Notes under the pieces: model-generated | The model's input: the letters and a program-made list of their open reading frames with translations, nothing else | Database searches by the model: none | What the model was told of the DNA's origin: nothing | Shown here: in pieces, positions 62,094-64,000 of the stretch | How the letters are laid out: each line of letters starts with the position of its first letter | How positions within the stretch are numbered: position 1 is the first letter of the stretch | Assembly: GCA_947385955.1 (NCBI GenBank) | Contig: CANDNA010000006.1 | Coordinates: 62,001-126,000, forward strand | DNA: 64,000 bases | Source of the DNA: an uncultured Clostridia bacterium | GTDB lineage: Bacteria > Bacillota > Clostridia > Lachnospirales > Lachnospiraceae | Direction: 5' to 3' | Program-made: the position numbers and the translations under genes

Positions 62094-63059
62094 TCACATG
62101 GACTGGACTGGCGTTTCCCCCTGGCCGCCGTCCGAAAATTCTTCCAGCACACCCTCCCTGGACATGGGGAGAATATCGTGGACACTTCCACCCGCCGCCA
62201 GGTGTTCTGCCGCCAGCTTCATCTCCCAAGGGAAGATGCAGGAGCGGATTTCTGCGAGGGATACCACCTCCCCGGCAACCGCATCCCCATGCCTCTCCTG
62301 GATGGCGTGGAAGCATCTGGCAAACTCACACAGGAATTCCTCCGCTGTCCTGCCTGCCCTTTCAGGCTCCCCGCCCTTATCATATCCCTCCATCTCTTTT
62401 GCCCACTCATACCAGAGTGCGGCCGCCTTCCCGCTCTCCGGACGGATGGCATTCAGCACCTCCGCAAACGCCCCGTATCCCATCCGCCGGTTTTCGGATA
62501 TTTTTTCTTTCTGGCAGTCATGGCATAACTCCGGGCAGCGTTGCACACGGAAACATTCCCCATAGATACCCACTGACGCCACCTCCGGCCTCTCTGCGAT
62601 CATGTCTGCCATAAGCTCCCGCAGGAATTCATTTTCCCCAAGTTCCAGGCCGGACTGCTCACGGATTTCCGCAAAGCTGATCTCCCATGACGCTCCCGCC
62701 CCTTTTGTGACAAACTGATCCACCAGGCAGGAAAGCCTGTACCCCATCTCCGACAGGGAATCGTAGGAAAAGGCCGCCACATCCGGCACGTGGGAGGCAT
62801 ACCTTGCGTAGCCGTATCCCTCCGCCTCCACCAGCACTCCATCCCTGCGGCCTTCCCCGGTGACCAGCAGGCAGTGGCACACGCCTTTTTCATCCATGTG
62901 CATCAGCCCGGTGTTCCCCTGTATAAATTCCTGGTTGTCCATGGGGTTCTGTAAAAATTCCTCAAATTCCTTCTCCCCAAGGCGGATGACCTTCTCCACC
63001 TTTGCGGGACGGAATTCAAAGTATTGCTTAAACTGAAAATTCACTTCTACCGGATTCAT
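62094..63059 (-). CDS. transfer-module protein, paralogue of the previous gene
   Basis: The 321-residue product has CHCLLVTGEGRRDGVLVEAE, GYARYASHVPDVAAFSYDSL and NEFLRELMADMIAERPEV like the 286-residue gene, plus a C-terminal helical extension. A CHDCQKE Cys pair is at the matching place. It ends ahead of its paralogue and starts nine bases after the NlpC/P60 gene ends. Confidence 0.72.
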   Translation of the reverse strand: MNPVEVNFQFKQYFEFRPAKVEKVIRLGEKEFEEFLQNPMDNQEFIQGNTGLMHMDEKGVCHCLLVTGEGRRDGVLVEAEGYGYARYASHVPDVAAFSYDSLSEMGYRLSCLVDQFVTKGAGASWEISFAEIREQSGLELGENEFLRELMADMIAERPEVASVGIYGECFRVQRCPELCHDCQKEKISENRRMGYGAFAEVLNAIRPESGKAAALWYEWAKEMEGYDKGGEPERAGRTAEEFLCEFARCFHAIQERHGDAVAGEVVSLAEIRSCIFPWEMKLAAEHLAAGGSVHDILPMSREGVLEEFSDGGQGETPVQSM

Positions 63060-63068
63060 ACGTCCCTC

Positions 63069-64000
63069 CTAATCCAAAAGCCGGCCGAACGCAAAAAAAT
63101 GGCCTTTCCAGTACGCTGTCTCAATGCTGGTGTAACCGATAGGCGAACCGCAGTGCAGCATCCTTCCCCCGCCGACATAGATCCCCACATGGCTTACTGG
63201 CCCGCTGCAGGCATAGGTGCCGCTGAAGAACACCAGGTCGCCGGGTTTTGCTTCTTCCCGCGGCACGATGGCGCACTGGTTATAGATCCCCGTGGCCGTG
63301 GTGCGGGACAGGGGATAGGCGCCGGAATGGGTGTACACCCAGCACACGAACCCGGAGCAGTCAAAGGACGTCTCCGGCGTCGATCCTCCCCACACATAAG
63401 GGTAGCCCAGATATTTTTCCCCTTCCGCGATCAGCACCGCAAAGCTGCCGTCCCCCATGGCCTCGCCGGGCGGCAGTCCGCTGCCCGGCCCTGCCTGCCC
63501 GTATTTTGCCAGCACATAGATGCGCTGGGCGTTGGCCCTGTTCTCATCTGTGATATCCCGCCCAAGCAGGGAGGACAGGTTCCCGTACACGATCCCCATA
63601 TCCGTGATGGGGATCGCCGCCATGTACGTTTCCCCTTCCTCATCCTCCCGTTCCTCATAGGCCACGAAACAGTCTGCAAATCCCCTGTAGTCATCATCGT
63701 TCATCCTGGGCTGATCCGCGCCGAAAAACAGAGAGTAAAAAATGGCCTTGACCCGGTACCCGTCCACCGCTCCATCCTCTGCCATCCCGTTAATCTCGGC
63801 CAGGGCCGCATCCAGTTCCCGGAAACTCTCCCGCATCTTCTCGATGTACATCCGGTAATCCGCCGGGAGTCCTGACGACAGATAGCCGCCATTGAACGCC
63901 AGATCCACAGCGGCATTGTTATGCCCTGCCGTGCCGGACAGCACGCACAGAATCATCACCACGATTAAAATAAAGGGCGTCAGGACTGCCGCCACCAGGG
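63069..64000 (-). CDS. NlpC/P60 cell-wall peptidase of the transfer module, 5'-truncated by the window
   Basis: The visible 310 residues include a TM helix (LVAAVLTPFILIVVMILCVL), a linker domain and a C-terminal NlpC/P60 domain: YPYVWGGSTPETSFDCSG (catalytic Cys), GDLVFFSGTYA, SHVGIYVGGGRMLHCG (His). ICEs carry such enzymes to open the peptidoglycan for the transfer pore (CD1108 type). The frame is open to the window edge; GTG at 63995 is unlikely to be the true start because family members have a long N-terminal part. Confidence 0.9.
   Translation of the reverse strand, partial: LVAAVLTPFILIVVMILCVLSGTAGHNNAAVDLAFNGGYLSSGLPADYRMYIEKMRESFRELDAALAEINGMAEDGAVDGYRVKAIFYSLFFGADQPRMNDDDYRGFADCFVAYEEREDEEGETYMAAIPITDMGIVYGNLSSLLGRDITDENRANAQRIYVLAKYGQAGPGSGLPPGEAMGDGSFAVLIAEGEKYLGYPYVWGGSTPETSFDCSGFVCWVYTHSGAYPLSRTTATGIYNQCAIVPREEAKPGDLVFFSGTYACSGPVSHVGIYVGGGRMLHCGSPIGYTSIETAYWKGHFFAFGRLLD

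Larger units (their letters stand above)
30695..64000. mobile_element. integrative conjugative element (left end to window edge)
   Basis: The element begins at the break in the ABC ATPase gene. It includes a Tn554-like integration module at its left end, a maz-type module, sigma and regulator genes, the tagged-protein array with a LytTR system, and a conjugation module (coupling protein, relaxase, relaxosome protein, TOPRIM protein, NlpC/P60 peptidase). No right end is visible; VirB4/VirB6-type genes should follow beyond 64,000. Base composition is more GC-rich than the host part, except in the 44-51 kb and 58.6-60 kb inserts. Confidence 0.92.

Overview
The window looks like the chromosome of a low-to-mid GC Firmicute, most likely Lachnospiraceae (Clostridia). 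The evidence is infC-rpmI-rplT with an attenuated leader, a BioY/BioD/BioA biotin cluster under a BirA-type operator, tandem leucine tRNAs, a VanZ-like protein, a DUF1540 Cys-rich protein, LytTR regulators and strong AGGAGG ribosome sites. No rRNA, CRISPR array or insertion-sequence transposase was seen.

Bases 1-30,690 are host chromosome. From left to right: a two-gene unit of a two-TM membrane protein and a SIR2-TPR protein (possible defence); two tRNA-Leu genes; a run of minus-strand housekeeping genes (secreted protein, HD protein, M19 dipeptidase, DUF2974-like hydrolase, NdpA-like nucleoid protein, VanZ); a plus-strand surface protein with repeated Cys-pair modules; infC-rpmI-rplT; a second TPR protein with a nucleoside-deoxyribosyltransferase-like N-terminus; DUF1540 and SEC-C proteins; nagB; an orphan LytTR regulator; two HAD phosphatases; bioY-bioD-bioA; purA; xth; mgtE; yigZ; a class A penicillin-binding protein; a TetR regulator; and xpt. 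Three copies of a palindromic intergenic repeat (2933, 13488, 20747) each touch the T-run of an intrinsic terminator, in the same orientation.

At about 30,695 the chromosome is broken inside the Walker B/D-loop coding segment of an ABC-transporter ATPase. From there to the right edge the window is one integrative conjugative element (ICE) whose far end is not seen. Its left end carries a Tn554-like integration module (three tyrosine recombinases and a TnpC-like coiled-coil protein). This continues upstream into a small membrane peptide, a degenerate resolvase-like protein, MazF and a partner. Then come a sigma-like factor, a winged-helix regulator, and a 7.5 kb array of minus-strand genes driven from the side of a LytTR/GHKL two-component system (39.6-49.2 kb). 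Most products in that array are unrelated in sequence but share a short N-terminal tag of the form M-[SA]-[IV]-[SN]-G-[IV]-G, a conserved ribosome site and repeated leader hairpins. Two of the leaders also hold 7-codon micro-ORFs. This array is the best candidate here for an undescribed system.

The right part (50.8-64 kb) is the conjugation module: an HTH protein, a VirD4-type coupling protein, a DUF3991/TOPRIM protein, a relaxase fused to a long Sel1 repeat array, a Schlafen/AlbA_2-type cargo gene, a ribbon-helix-helix relaxosome protein, a likely oriT, a small DUF6103-like protein, two paralogous proteins of unknown function, and an NlpC/P60 peptidase cut by the window edge. The VirB4/VirB6-like transfer genes are expected beyond base 64,000.
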